Assembly: GCF_019320115.1 (NCBI RefSeq)
Contig: NC_089593.1
Location: 35,597,835 to 35,661,834 of the forward strand
DNA: 64,000 nt
Source of the DNA: Miscanthus floridulus
Taxonomy: Eukaryota > Streptophyta > Magnoliopsida > Poales > Poaceae
Direction: 5' to 3'
Below are positions 24,314 to 36,033 of the stretch, piece by piece. Positions within the stretch are counted from its first letter, which is position 1; each line of letters begins with the position of its first letter. A program made the position numbers and the translations under genes. Under the pieces are notes generated by a model. That model was not told the origin of the DNA and searched no databases. It saw only the letters and a program-made list of their open reading frames with translations.

Positions 24314-24852
24314 TTAAAGAGGAAGGTCCAGACCCTTGCCCACCTCCACCCCAATTATCTGAAGAATCCCTTTGTTTAGCACCTGAATTAAGAAGCCACC
24401 TTCAGAAATTCAAGTACAAGCAATTCTCCAAACATTTACATGTTTGTGAAGACAAATAGACAATGTAGTGAATTCCTTCATTACCAGTTCCACAAGGAAG
24501 GTGCCGATGAGGCCAATCATGCAGGCCCTTGAGTTCCAGATCTCGGCAGTCTCGGTGAAACCCAAGAAAGGCTCGCTCAGCTTTGGCTGCACCCTGGGCA
24601 CTTCAACCTGAATACAACGGAAAACGAACAGCTAACTGTAGAAACTCTTTGGACTAATCTTTTGCAGTAACCGGAAGCATTTTTCCCGCTTGTGTCACTC
24701 ACCCCTGGAGGAAGCTTTGCAGCACTTACTCTCAGAGCTACGGCTCTAGGCGACGGCAGGCAAGGAGTAAGTCTCTTGCTGGGTTTATTTTGGTATAGGG
24801 GTTGATGAGCCAAGAAGGACGATGGTGCAGAAAGAGCACAGCTTGCTGCCAT
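24314..24852 (-). CDS. OHP1: One-helix protein 1 (OHP1), chloroplast, three exons
   Basis: The exons are 24703-24852, 24485-24607 and 24314-24382, with introns GTGAGT...CAG and GTAATG...CAG. They splice in frame to 113 residues ending in TAA. Exon 1 (50 residues) is a Ser/Ala/Pro-rich chloroplast transit peptide. Exon 2 carries the single chlorophyll-binding-type helix, EIWNSRACMIGLIGTFLVEL, with the conserved Glu and Asn-Ser-Arg. Exon 3 gives the family C-terminus NKGILQIIGVEVGKGLDLPL. OHP1 is a thylakoid member of the light-harvesting-like family. With OHP2 and HCF244 it assists assembly of the photosystem II reaction centre (D1). The gene appears fully intact and is the only clear host gene in the window. 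Reading through the second intron would give a false C-terminus, so the short last exon matters. Confidence 0.95.
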
Positions 24853-25224
24853 TGCTGGGATTGTTTCTTTTGGTGTTGCTCTACTTTAGGTTCCTTCTGT
24901 ATAGAGGATAAGACGAATGAATCTGAGGAACGGACGTGGTCACATTTGGGCCTTAGCAACCTCTCAGAAACATAGCCACTTGACGGCATGAGGCTATGGG
25001 TTTACTGGAAAGAAATAGGACACTTCCATTTTCTTCATTCCCATTAAACTTGCTCGTTACACTCAACTCTGAAAATATCAAATCGATCCTAAAACACCCT
25101 AGAAAGACAGTAATAACTTGCAAATGTCCATTTAGAGAACAAGTGACAGGTACCATTAAAGAAGATTCTTTTAAAAAAAATATTTTTTTGATAATTATTT
25201 GCGAATCTAGAAGCTATTGTAGGA

Positions 25225-25440
25225 GGATTGCAGATATAGTACCCCGTCGGCCGTGCAAAAGCCGACAGGGGTCCTAACGGCAACTAAGCGGCCGACATGC
25301 CTACATGTTGCCTACGTGGTAGCGTCATCGGTCATCCATGTGCCCTGTCATCGCTGATAGGAGACCTGTCAGCCGCCAGACGGCCCATAGGTCGAGCCAG
25401 ACCTGTCGGCAATCACACAGCCGATAAGCTTATTTCATGT
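25225..25440. mobile_element. GC-rich remnant with CCGAC/GTCGG inverted motifs
   Basis: A sharply GC-rich block in AT-rich DNA contains repeated short inverted motifs (CCGTCGGCC, AAGCCGACAGG, CTGTCGGCAA, CAGCCGAT). This pattern resembles subterminal regions of DNA transposons. Neither end is clear. Confidence 0.3.
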
Positions 25441-25451
25441 AAAAACATAGT

Positions 25452-25500
25452 ACTCACTCCGTCCCAGAAAGAATGTAATTTTAGCACAGTATCTTGACCA
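25452..25500 (+). mobile_element. Stowaway-like MITE end (fragment)
   Basis: CTCACTCCGTCCCAGAAAGA closely resembles the conserved Stowaway/Tc1-mariner terminal repeat CTCCCTCCGTCCC. No second terminal repeat was found nearby. Confidence 0.4.
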
Positions 25501-27313
25501 ATTATAACTATAAATGAGCGAGTTTTTTGGGAGGTTCTCCCTCTATAATACCCGGTCCAAATGTCATCTTATCTAAGCCTTCCATCATCCAGAGATGTAA
25601 GATTTTGACACTTCAGAAGTTACGATTTTACTCTTTGTTTGTTTAAGTCACGTTGTTTTACATATGGTGATTTTATTGTTTTAGTTACGTTATTTTACAT
25701 TTGCCGATTTACGAACAATCGTACATCATTAATAAATCCTAATCTCTCAAATTGTTTCTACGTGTACAGTATGTTATATAGTTGAAATCATATTCTGTCA
25801 CGTTTACATTATTGCCTGATCATGGATTCTTTTAAGGTCAGAAAAATATGAAATCATCGTCTAGAGCACCGTCTGGTCTGCAGTCTCTACTTTATATACT
25901 TTTTTTTTTGCACTCGTGAACAAGCGACTTCAGCTCCACTAGATGATACCACTCATTCATATAATTTGTAAATTTCTTTAACGTTTTATAGATCCAATAA
26001 ATAATTGATCAACATATTTTTATATTTAAAGAAATTATTGATGATATATATGGATTGAAATATCGAGAATTCAGTTAAAATTTTCATTGTATTTAAAATA
26101 ATTTTTGTAAACACGGACATATTTGCTAGCATGTAAGAACGTCAGCCATTATTGACGATAGACACTTTTTTTTTATGAGAGACGATATACACTTAAGATC
26201 CGCAGTAGTGTCTACTGACGAAAATATTGCATCGTTGTTGGGCTCTTTAGTTTTTACCAGCTACTGATATGCTCGAATTTGTTTTGGCCCAGATAACAGG
26301 CCCATCTAATACGCTTCTTTTGCAACACAGATAATCTGGCGCAGCCCAGCAATGTTTGTGCCTTGGTCCACCTTTATGGATCCCAGGAAGCACATGTGTT
26401 TGGTAGGTTAGGCATGCACTATGTTGTCAGCATAACCAATTCTTTTTATGTATTCATTCATGGTCAAAGTATAATTTATGTATTTTTTTGTTAAACAGTT
26501 CAAGGGAGTATAAATGTAGTACAAGTTTATGACGCTGGTGTGACATGACAAAGGGATAGAATAGAGAACCTTCTCTGCTCTATCTCCTCTCACTCTCAGG
26601 CAGGCACAACATTTACTACGACTAGTTGTGGTTGGACCATCCGTGTCACAATCTTTTCTTTTCCATCTCTTGGAAAATCTCAGGATATCTTGTTCCTCCT
26701 TCAAGGGATCGAATTGAAGGAACTTGCTTGTTGCAGCGTCGTGATGTAACTCGATCTATACTTGGACAGGACCGGCAGAAATGACCCTTGACTAAACCAA
26801 TAAAGTGAACGCGTTTGTCATTAAAGCCCTAATTGGATCACATGTTCGACCTCGACCCCTAGCTAGAGCTAGATGCAGTCCAGAAAGGAGAAGGACCATG
26901 CAGCACAGGCCGAGTGACGAAGATGAAACGTAACGCGTCGTCGTTCATCGCTGCAGCCTGCAGGCAAGCTCGAGGCTGCTTCCTTGTGGTTTTTGCTTGC
27001 TTTGCCCAAAACACAAGATATATGTATCTGTCACCCTCGCCGATCGAGAAAAAGAGAAGAATTTTGCCTAGCTTCCCCGCAGAAAGACAAAGTAAAAAAA
27101 GGAAAACTGAAGGTTTCTGTTACAGTGACATGCATGTCACGTTCACATATAGAGGTTTTTTGTTTTTGGCCAGCGTCGTCAAAGATGAATGTTCATTGGC
27201 GAGCGAGGAGCGCTTGTATGATGACCTTTTGGCTTTTGAGATGAGCGTACATGTGTATGTGATGTGAGCTTTGTGTCTGTACAGTGACTCAGAAGAAAAA
27301 TCTGAGCAACATC

Positions 27314-27432
27314 AGCCTGTTCGCTTGCTCGTAAACGATCGTAAATTTCCAGCCAGGAACAGTGTTTTTCTCTCACACAAAACCAGCCAGCAGTAAATAA
27401 TCCACGATCGTTTACGGCCTCCCAAACAAGCT
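27314..27432. mobile_element. hAT-like MITE, ~120 bp palindrome
   Basis: The left end AGCCTGTTCGCTTGCTCGTA and the reverse complement of the right end AGCTTGTTTGGGAGGCCGTA align, and both continue AACGATCGT. The centre holds CAGTGTTTTTCTCTCACAC and CAGCCAGCAGTA, which matches a common grass hAT-type MITE layout. No clear 8-bp target duplication is visible. Confidence 0.6.
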
Positions 27433-27764
27433 AATTATTATTAGTGTCTGTGTATATATGCACAAGGAGAGGTATCCAACAAGATGATGGCGCTGAGGAC
27501 AAAGCTAACAAAGACAGGTTTGGTGGCGTCGGTAAATCCAACAAGCACCGGTTAAGACGTAGGTAACTATGCATCAAGGGACCGTGATGTTTAAGAAAGG
27601 GAATGAGCGAGTTAGGTTTTCTAAAAGTTAGGCCTCTATTTCTACTTATTATAATCCGTGCAAGATTTCTATCTAGATGTAAACTGGATTTTGCCAAGTG
27701 TTTGCTATCTTAATGCAAAAGAGTTATGCAGTCTGTAGTCGATTCGTGTGGCTTCTCTCTTGTA

Positions 27765-28035
27765 CGCTACACCAGATTTGTATATCACTGCCGGCATCAT
27801 CACTGCCGGATTTATGAGAATCGGTAGTGATGTACCTTCACTGCTGGTTATGAGCTTGAAAATGAAAAAATGATTGGGGCTGGGTTAAAACCGACAGTGA
27901 AGGACCGCGTCACTGCCGGTTTGTGGCTTGAACCGGCAGTGTTTTGGCAGCCACTCATCACTGCCGGTTTAAGCCAAGAGCCGACAGTGATTGTGCTCTA
28001 TCACTGTCGGTTCTAGCCAAGAACCGACGGTGATA
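27765..28035 (+). mobile_element. CACTA element left end: terminal repeat and subterminal array
   Basis: CGCTACACCAGATTTG at 27765 reads as a CACTA terminus with one transition (CACTA to CGCTA). It is followed by about 11 copies of TCACTGCCGGT / ACCGGCAGTGA in both orientations within 250 bases. Short subterminal repeats of this kind bind the transposase accessory protein in En/Spm-type elements. The right end was not seen and probably lies beyond the window. Confidence 0.75.
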
Positions 28036-28198
28036 AGCCTGCAACACAAAAAGGCTGCAGCCGTCCTCTCCTTCCTCCTCTCTTCCATCCCGAGAACAGA
28101 GGCGCGCGTTTGGACCCTTCCCTCCATTGCTGCGGCTGCTCTTCACCATGAAGCTAGTGCTTGGATTTTGAAGAATGGCTTGATCTTTTTGCTTTAAG

Positions 28199-28674
28199 GT
28201 TAGTAACAAACATCCACTCATTTGATTTTATTGCTTAATTAGCTTCGTTTTGATGGCTACATTGCTTGATTCTTATTCTAGTTCTTTCTCCATTCTAGAG
28301 AGCACTTTTCCAATTGGACATTTGTGTAAGACTTAAATTATGGTGAATCCATCATCCAAAAGGTTGGTGTCCATGAACACATTTAAATTCCTAGCTAATT
28401 ATTCCATGGTGGTGAAGATCATCATTGTTAGTATGTGATGCTATAATTAGTTCTTAAAAGTAGAGTAGAATAGTTGTTCTTCAATATTGTGCAATAATTA
28501 GTTTTTTACTATGATTTTCAATTTACAGGGCCGGGGCTACCAATTTTAATTTTTCAATAATTAGTGTACAATAATGTTTTCAAAAAATGGTACTTTTGAA
28601 CTACAATTGTCGTTCATGAAGCTCGATTTCTTATTAATTCTTTATAATTACTGTCTCAGTATTTTTTTGTGTAG
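28199..28674 (+). other. Probable 5' leader intron of the CACTA transposase gene
   Basis: Donor AAG/GTTAGT at 28199 and acceptor TTTTTGTGTAG at 28674 flank AT-rich sequence. The transposase ATG follows 2 bases after the acceptor. Confidence 0.5.
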
Positions 28675-28676
28675 AG

Positions 28677-28787
28677 ATGGATCGAGAGGAGATGCATCTG
28701 TCCCGAACGGACAAGCGGTACATGCATGGCGTCAGCTAGTTTTATCACCGATGCCAAAGCCCATGCTGGGAATGAGAACCTGTCTTC
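28677..28787 (+). pseudogene. CACTA transposase N-terminus, cut by the Tekay insertion
   Basis: The reading from ATG 28677 (MDREEMHLSRTDKRYMHGVS) has the look of the transposase-associated domain found at the start of plant TNP2-type proteins. TAG and a one-base gain follow near 28735-28742, then FITDAKAHAGNEN. The insertion splits the domain; it resumes at 43627 with FCPCKDCKNH. Confidence 0.75.
28783..28787. other. Target site duplication TCTTC (left)
   Basis: TCTTC here and at 43627-43631 directly flank the Tekay element, whose outer ends are TGTAACA and TGTTACA. This fixes both borders. Confidence 0.9.
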
Positions 28788-31700
28788 TGTAACAGAACCG
28801 ACCAATTATACGAAATTAAGTAAGAAAATCATCCGCCAGAGCAGACGATTTAGCAAACTTAAGCCCGTATAACCCGGTAGTCCGTGAAATCACGAAGGAT
28901 TTCAAACCAACTTCCATTCCAGCCAAGATCGTAATAAGTCTAGCGGTCACCATCATATATTGCATAAAAGTTCACAATCACAGGTACATCAGAGTTTCAA
29001 CATAGTTATTACAACACCAGTTCGAATAAAAGTAGCGGAAGTTATTTGTTCAAACCACACACACTGATGCGGAGTTTAAATATAGTGCCAGCGAATGATC
29101 ATCTCCAACAAAAGCATCAGATGAGACGTAAGGAATGACCATGCCCATGGTCCTAAGCATCACCCATCGTAGGATAAAGGCAGTTGATACAGTAGCCGTA
29201 ATACATCTGTCCATCTGCAACAAGTGGGAATAAAACCCTAAGTACGAGAAGGTACTCAGCTAGACTTACCCGATATAACCAAAAATAAATGACACCAAGG
29301 ATTATGAAGGGCTTTATAGTAGGGTAGCTGACTCATTTGCAAAAAGAAGCATTTTTAGCATTTCAAGAACCTTTCAAAAAGCATTATTGCCAAGTTCATT
29401 ATTATTAACCTGTCGACTAGATTTGCACCTATACTAGAGTAAACATGTGATTAAGCAGATAATGATAACCAATTATCATTAAACAACTTCCATACTGTCA
29501 TATTCATTAGAACTGTCCAAGTGTTCCATAACATTTACTACGATGAAGTAACTCAAGTCAAGTGCTCACTATCCAAGAGCGATGGCGATTCGAATCGATT
29601 CCTAACCAGCTGGTGATTTATTCCTTACACAAACCTCACTCACCCGCTAAAGTGAGATATTGATCACCGAGTCAACTTTCCAGGAATCTCGAGTTTGCCA
29701 GGAACCACATGTACCTGGGGGCCGACCGACTGCACTTTGGTCTTATCATCCCGCCCCCGTGTCCTACCACACCTGCTCCGGCACAGTGCGTTGCGGGCAA
29801 TCTACTTGGCCCGAAAAATCTCCCAGCTTCGCGGTCGGAAGGTACTTTATCCAGCCAGCTAAATGTAAGGCATGCGTTCAACATGACTCGAGGCCCAACA
29901 ACGGTCGGTCCTTAATCGACACAGACGGAAAGCACTACAGTCCAAAACTCTGCAAGTCTCCGTCCGGTCTCAACTTCATTTAACACTTAGTTATACCATG
30001 ACTTCATAGTCATCCAAACAGATCCAGGTAACCACCTATAGCTCACAGGTGACAGAAAATCACCTGACTTCTACCGGTCTAAGCCAACTAAGCATTGACT
30101 CGACTACGGATACCAGGGTAACAAGGATATAGTATAACAAAGGTAAACAAGGTATAATGCAGCAACGGTTGCAAACAACTCCTGAACGTAATGCATCAAT
30201 TAAAGTAAAGCATTTAATTAACAATTGCAAACTGGGAGAAAAATGCTCCGGGGCTTGCCTCTCTCGAAGGAGCTCGGACGGTGATCGGGGCACTCCGGAA
30301 GTTCCTCAACGTCCTCCTCGTCGGCTTCTGGCACTTCCTGCGGCTGCACCTCGAACTGCTCCTCGGGCTCCTCGGGTATGACGACTGGGTTCTCGGTTTG
30401 CGATCCTGTATGATGCAATGTGCGTAAGTGCTTATGCAATCGGTGCATCGGATGAGATGAATACAATGGATATGTTGGAATGCAAGGTAGTCAACATCAT
30501 CCAAGAAAATATACTACAAGCACATGTCATCTACTGCATTCTCTTCTACTACTAATATGTTAATTCAACACATTTTATTAAATGCTTTAAAGATACACCA
30601 AAGCTTTACTAATTTCTTAAACACACACATGAAGCAACACCTAATTAAACCCTAATTAATAATAGGTTTGAATAGCAACCTCTATTTTTCTTGCTTAGAA
30701 AAATCTTAGAAAATTACTACAGCATAGTATTACCCTAAGAAGTGTACCATCAGATTTTCATGATATTTGAGTGAGTGGATTAGCCTACACAAAAATAACA
30801 AGCTATGGCATGATTTTGTACATGAAAATACTTTGTACTGTGAAAAATGTCAAACAACAGAGTTAGTATTTTTCCTATGTTCTTCATAGCATACAATGAC
30901 TGTACAAAAATTATCACATGCATGTTTTATACAAAGTTTGCTCTCTAGCAAAAATAACAAAAATCAGCTATTAAAGGTACTTGAACTACACCTAAAAATT
31001 TTCTCACAGCACATGCATGAAACATATTTTTCCTAGGAAATACAGGACATAAGAAGATTAACAAACTTGGAATCATATTTTTCCAAAGCCTATAGATTTT
31101 TCTACATATTTTTCAAGTTATCAGCAATATTCATGATTAAATAAAGTTCTACAGAAAAGTATTTCAAAAATGTCATGCAAAAATTTTTCCAAGTAGATCT
31201 AATGATAAGGAACCTAGACAAATTTATTTTAACAAATTTGGAGCAAATTTGAGTACCCAAACATTTTTCAAACCATTTCAAATTTCAAATAATAAAGAAT
31301 AAATGGAAAACAATTCGTTTAAACATTACTGGGCCAGCCCGAACGGCTTAGGCGGCCCACGACTGTGCGCGCACACGGCCCAGAATGGCGCAGCCCAGCT
31401 TCGGCTTCCTCTCAGCAGCGACGACTGGTAAATGGGACCCGCACGTCAGCGAGAGAAAACAGGGGACGGAGGGAGACGACGGCGCGGCAGCCGCGAAATT
31501 CGCCGACGGCGAGTTCTCCAGTGAACCCGACGGCACCGGCGTGCTCCCCACAACTATGCGCACCCATCCATACCTTCATTTCAACCTCTACCGTACCCTA
31601 GCAATGACGACGTTAGCAATAGCGGGCAGCAGCGAGTTCGCTGCGGCGCTCCGGCGACGGCGAACTCCCATTGTCACAAACAAGCTTGGTACAAGCTTCA

Positions 31701-32882
31701 CGAGACTACTACGGAGCTACCCAAGCAACTAGAAGCGGACGGAAGAGTCCCTAGCTGCCCCAACCACGGCGGCCTCAACTCCGGTGAGGACACGCGAATG
31801 GCGGCGGTGGCGGGAACGGACAATGCGCCCTTACCAAAACTCAGACGGTGCAGCCAAGGGGTGGAGGAGGTAGAAGAGAACAAGGCGGCACTACGATGAA
31901 GATGTAGTGAGCAATTTTGCGATGGCGAGCAAGAGCGAGCTCGTCGGAGTTGTTGCGGCTACTGCTGTGGAGCTGCGAGCGAGCGGAGAAGGCGAAGGAA
32001 AATGAAAAACGAGCGGCTGAATTGGTCGAGCATGCGCGCGGGGGCTTAAGGCGAGGCCAGCGGTGCCAGAACGGCCGCGGCGCGTGGCCTGTGCGAGCAG
32101 AAGACCAGCGACGCGTAGCATCCACATGGCGGGCAAGCCCTGACGCGGTCGGGGGTGTGGCGCGGCGACGGGCGCTGCGCGCGGCGCTGGGCTAGGCCGA
32201 GCGAGGCAAGGCGCACGAGCGGCGGGCGCTACTGGGCCGACTCACGAGGTGGGCTGGCGCGTTGGGCGGGCGAGGCACGCGGCTGGCGGGGACGCGCGCC
32301 AGGCCAGCTTCGGCCGTGGGCCGGAAACGAGGCGGCGGCCCGCGAATGAGAAAAAAATCCTTTTTCAAATATATTTTCAAGAAATTTTTAAATGCCATCT
32401 TTCAAATATTATTTTGAGCAAGAAAATGACATCTTTTGAAAATGTACCAAAAATGAAAGTTGACTAGAATTTAATTCTCTACAACTTTGCTGTTATGACC
32501 AAAGCCAAATTCTTTGTAGATTTTGAATTATAAATTCAAAGTCAATGTTTAACTCCAAACCCTAATTTTTGGGAAATTACTTTTGAAGCCAAATTTTTAA
32601 TTAGTTTGAATACAAACCTTGCTCCAAAAATTGAACTATACATTGCTAGATGATTTACAATGATAGCCAAACAAGTTCTACTAACCTAGCAAGCAAAAAT
32701 TCAAGGCAAAACAATTCTAACCAAGGTATGCAACATTCAGGTTTCACACATGTTTCAAATGTTTCGAAACAATGTTTCAGTTGTTATTCACATGATTAGG
32801 CATGTATGATTTGGATGCTTGATGATGCATGATATGCGTGATTTGCAGTGCCTAAATGCAGGCATAACATCAGGGTGTTACA
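28788..32882 (-). repeat. Tekay chromovirus 3' LTR (4095 bp)
   Basis: Read on the minus strand, the LTR starts TGTAACACCCTG (at 32882) and ends CTGTTACA (at 28788). It is near-identical to 39544-43626. In the first 600 aligned bases I count about nine differences, all transitions, so the insertion is fairly recent. It contains a GC-rich block (31330-32340) that would be the transcribed leader region, and long AT-rich flanks. Open frames in the GC-rich block recur in both LTRs and are not genes. Confidence 0.95.
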
Positions 32883-35853
32883 GCCCTCCCCCTTATAAAA
32901 ATCTCGTCCCGAGATTTGGGTTACGAACCATTTGTTATAAAATTCTTCATAAGCTTTTTGCAGATACTCTCCTGTTTCCCAAGTTGCATCTGCCTCATCA
33001 TGATGATCCCACTGTACCTTGTATGTTTTCACCACACTATTCCGAGTAGCACGTTCCTTCATGTCTAACACCCGGACTGGCTGTTCACGATACACCAAAT
33101 CTGATTTGAGTTGAATACCTTGAGGTTCTATTCTTTCCTCCGGAACACGCAAATATTTCTTGAGATGTGATACATGGAAAACTGGGAAAACGGTACTCAT
33201 TGTCTCAGGTAACTCTAACTTGTAGGCTACCAGACCTCTTCGTTCCAAGATCTTGTACGGTCCTACGAATCTCGCAGCAAGCTTTCTTCGGATTCCAAAC
33301 CTTTTCTTCTTCATTGGCGTGACTTTCAAATAAACATAGTCACCAACTTCAAACATAAGGGGTCTCCTTCTTCTGTCTACATAGCTTTTCTGACGTGATT
33401 GGGCAGCTTTCATATTCTGCTGAATAATATGAACTTTCTTCTCAGCTTCTTCTACAAAGTCAATGCCATAATACCTCCTATCACCAGGCTCGACCCAATT
33501 CAATGGTGTTCTACATTTTCTGCCATATAAAGCTTCGAATGGGGCCATCTTGATGCTTTCTTGATAACTATTATTATAAGAAAACTCAGCTAACGGTAAC
33601 CATGACTCCCATGATCCCTTAGAAGACAATACACAGGCTCTTAACATATCCTCCAAAATAGCATTCACTCATTCAGTCTGACCATCTGTCTAAGGATGAT
33701 AAGCGGTACTACGAATCAAACTAGTTCCTAAGCCTTTGTGTAAATGTTCCCAAAAGTGAGCCGTGAACTATGAGCCTCGATCAGATACTATGGTCTTTGG
33801 TATACCATGCAACCTCACAATTTCTGCGATATACTTCTCGACATATTGAGGTGGTCGATAATCTATTTTGACCGGCAAGAAATGAGCAGTCTTGGTAAGA
33901 CGGTCCACAATTACCCAAATTGAATCATGTCCTTTTTGAGTAGTGGGCAAACCCGTGATAAAATCCATACTGATATCATCCCACTTCCAACTAGGGACTA
34001 ATAAGGGTTGCAACATACCGGCAGGTTTCATGTGAATGGCTTTCACTCGACAACATGTGTCACATCTGGCCACATATGCTGTAATTTCTTTCTTCATTTT
34101 GGTCCACCAATAGCGAGATCCTTATTCTTGATACATCTTATTACTTCTAGGATGGATAGATAGCTTAGACAGGTGAGCTTCATCGATGAGTTTATTCCTA
34201 AGCTCTCGATCCTTGGGAACCACAAGACGGCTGTCAAACCACAACATGCCCTGTTCATCCACTTTAAAGTGTTGAGACGACTTTTCTTTTATTTTCTCTT
34301 TGATGTGGAATATCCCCTTATCGGTTTTCTGGCCTTCTATTATCTTACTTTCCAAAGAGCAACTAATCTGAATACTATGTAACATAGCAGGATGCATTAG
34401 ATCGAACCCATCTTCAAGTAATGGCTGCACATTCAAGTAATGTGACTTCCTGCTCAAAGCATCTGCCACTACATTGGCTTTACCAGGATGATATTGCACA
34501 TTCAAGTTGTAATCCTTTATCAATTCCAACCATCTGCGCTGTCTCATGTTTAGCTCTAGTTGGGTAAAGATATACTTAAGACTCTTGTGATCCGTGAAAA
34601 TATTGCACACATTACCAAGTAGATAATGTCTCCAAATTTTTAGGGCGTGCACAACTGTAGCTAGTTCAAGATCATGTGTTGGATAGTTGACCTTGTGCTT
34701 TCTCAATTGTCGTGATGCATAAGCAATGACTCTCCTTTCTTGCATAAGAACACAGCCCAATCCAGTCTTCGATGCATCGCAAAACACATCAAATGGTTTC
34801 TTGATATCTGGTTGTGCTAGAATAGGAGCAGTGGTCAACAGTTTCCGCAAAGTGTGGAAAGCTGCTTCACACTCCTCTGTCCACACAAACTTGTGATCCT
34901 TCTGTAGGAGACTCGTCATCGGTTTGGCAATCTTCGAGAAATCTGGTATAAAGCGATGGTAATAACTGGCTAGTCCTAAGAAACTTCTAATCTCAGGGAC
35001 TATGGTCGGTGCTTTCCAATTCATAACTTCTTGCACCTTACTTGGATCGACTGAAACTCCATTCTCTGATAGAATGTGACCAAGGAAAGGAACTTCCTTC
35101 AACCAGAATTCACATTTGCTAAACTTAGCATACAATTGATGATCTCTAAGTCTAGTCAAGACAGTTCTCAGATGCTCTTCATGATCTTTCTTGTTCTCAG
35201 AATACACCAGAATGTCATCGATGAACACTACCACAAACTTATCCAATTCTGGCATGAAAACCGTATTCATCAAAAACATAAAGTATGCAGGAGCATTTGT
35301 CAAGCCAAAAGACATGACAAGATACTCATACAACCCGTATCTGGTGGAAAATGCAGTTTTCGGTATATCCTATGGCCTAATCTTGATCTGATGATAACCG
35401 GATCTCAAATCTATTTTTGAGAACACCTTGGCCTTGGATAATTGGTCAAACAGAACATTAATATGTGGCAAGGGATATTTATTCTTGATGGTTACAATGT
35501 TGAGTGGCCTGTAATCTACGCACATTCTCAACGTGCCCTCTTTCTTTTTCTTCACAAACAAAGCGGGACATCCCCATTCAGACTTGCTTGGCCGAATAAA
35601 CCCCTTTTTTTAACAAATCTTCTAATTGCTTCTTCAGCTCAGCTAACTCATCTGGAGGCATCCGATAGGGTCTCCTTGAAATCAGAGCTGTTCCGGGGAC
35701 TAGCTCAATTCCAAACTCAATCTCCCTATCTGGTGGAAGACCAGGTAGCTCATCTAGGAATACATCCGGGAATTCACACACTACCAGAATCTGATGAATA
35801 GGAATGACTACCGTAGCACATGTAACACTTATTAGGTCTGTTCTCCGAGGCAA
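32796..35853 (-). pseudogene. pol: Tekay pol: reverse transcriptase, RNase H, integrase with chromodomain-like tail
   Basis: Reverse transcriptase has CVDYRPLN and FIDDILVYS. RNase H has [16 protein letters not shown] and ends in ADALSRK. Integrase has the zinc-binding region (CDTCCRVKA), the core (MDFITGLPTTQKG, VDRLTKTAHF, DRGS, TDGQTE), and the GPY-like segment FVGPYKILERRG. The C-terminal part (VVKTYKVQWDHHDEADATWE) has the pattern of the chromodomain found at the end of Tekay/Del integrases, which is thought to direct insertion to marked chromatin. Breaks include stops near 34123, 33767, 33705 and 33669, and frame changes near 35340-35580. The last frame has no stop before the polypurine tract and ends 87 bases inside the LTR. 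Confidence 0.92.
32883..32896 (-). other. Polypurine tract of the Tekay element
   Basis: On the minus strand, ATAAGGGGGAGGGC directly precedes the LTR start TGTAACA. The pol frame reads through it. Confidence 0.85.
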
Positions 35854-36033
35854 TGGTACTCAGAAAGTACCCTCACCCAAGGGATCCTTAAGGGTAAGTA
35901 CTCGACTTCTAGTATCTATGACTGCTCCCCAATCCTTCATCTAATTCATCCCTATAATGACATCCAAGACTAACCCAGGCATAACTATCAAGTTCACTCG
36001 GAACTTCCTGCTACCTAATTCAAGGGTTGCCCC

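Larger units (their letters stand above)
24853..27764. other. Intergenic DNA upstream of OHP1 up to the CACTA element
   Basis: The OHP1 promoter should lie just right of 24852; no TATA box could be assigned with confidence. The rest is mainly AT-rich unique-looking DNA with small transposon remnants, listed separately. A 117-codon open frame at 26914-27267 (plus) has no recognisable motif and overlaps another frame of similar length, so I do not call it a gene. Confidence 0.6.

Noticed and set aside
26914..27267. 117-codon frame in the OHP1 island
   Set aside because: No motif, an overlapping frame of similar length exists, and no splice or promoter signals could be tied to it.
28794..28799. 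Tekay left border placed at CGACCAATT, matching the inner LTR end
   Set aside because: That placement gives no target duplication and no TG...CA end; starting at TGTAACAG (28788) gives both, and the difference is explained by the 11-bp deletion in the other LTR.
31348..32349. Multiple open frames in both directions in the Tekay LTR (and 42093-43149)
   Set aside because: GC-rich LTR block; frames on both strands are equally open and recur in both LTRs.
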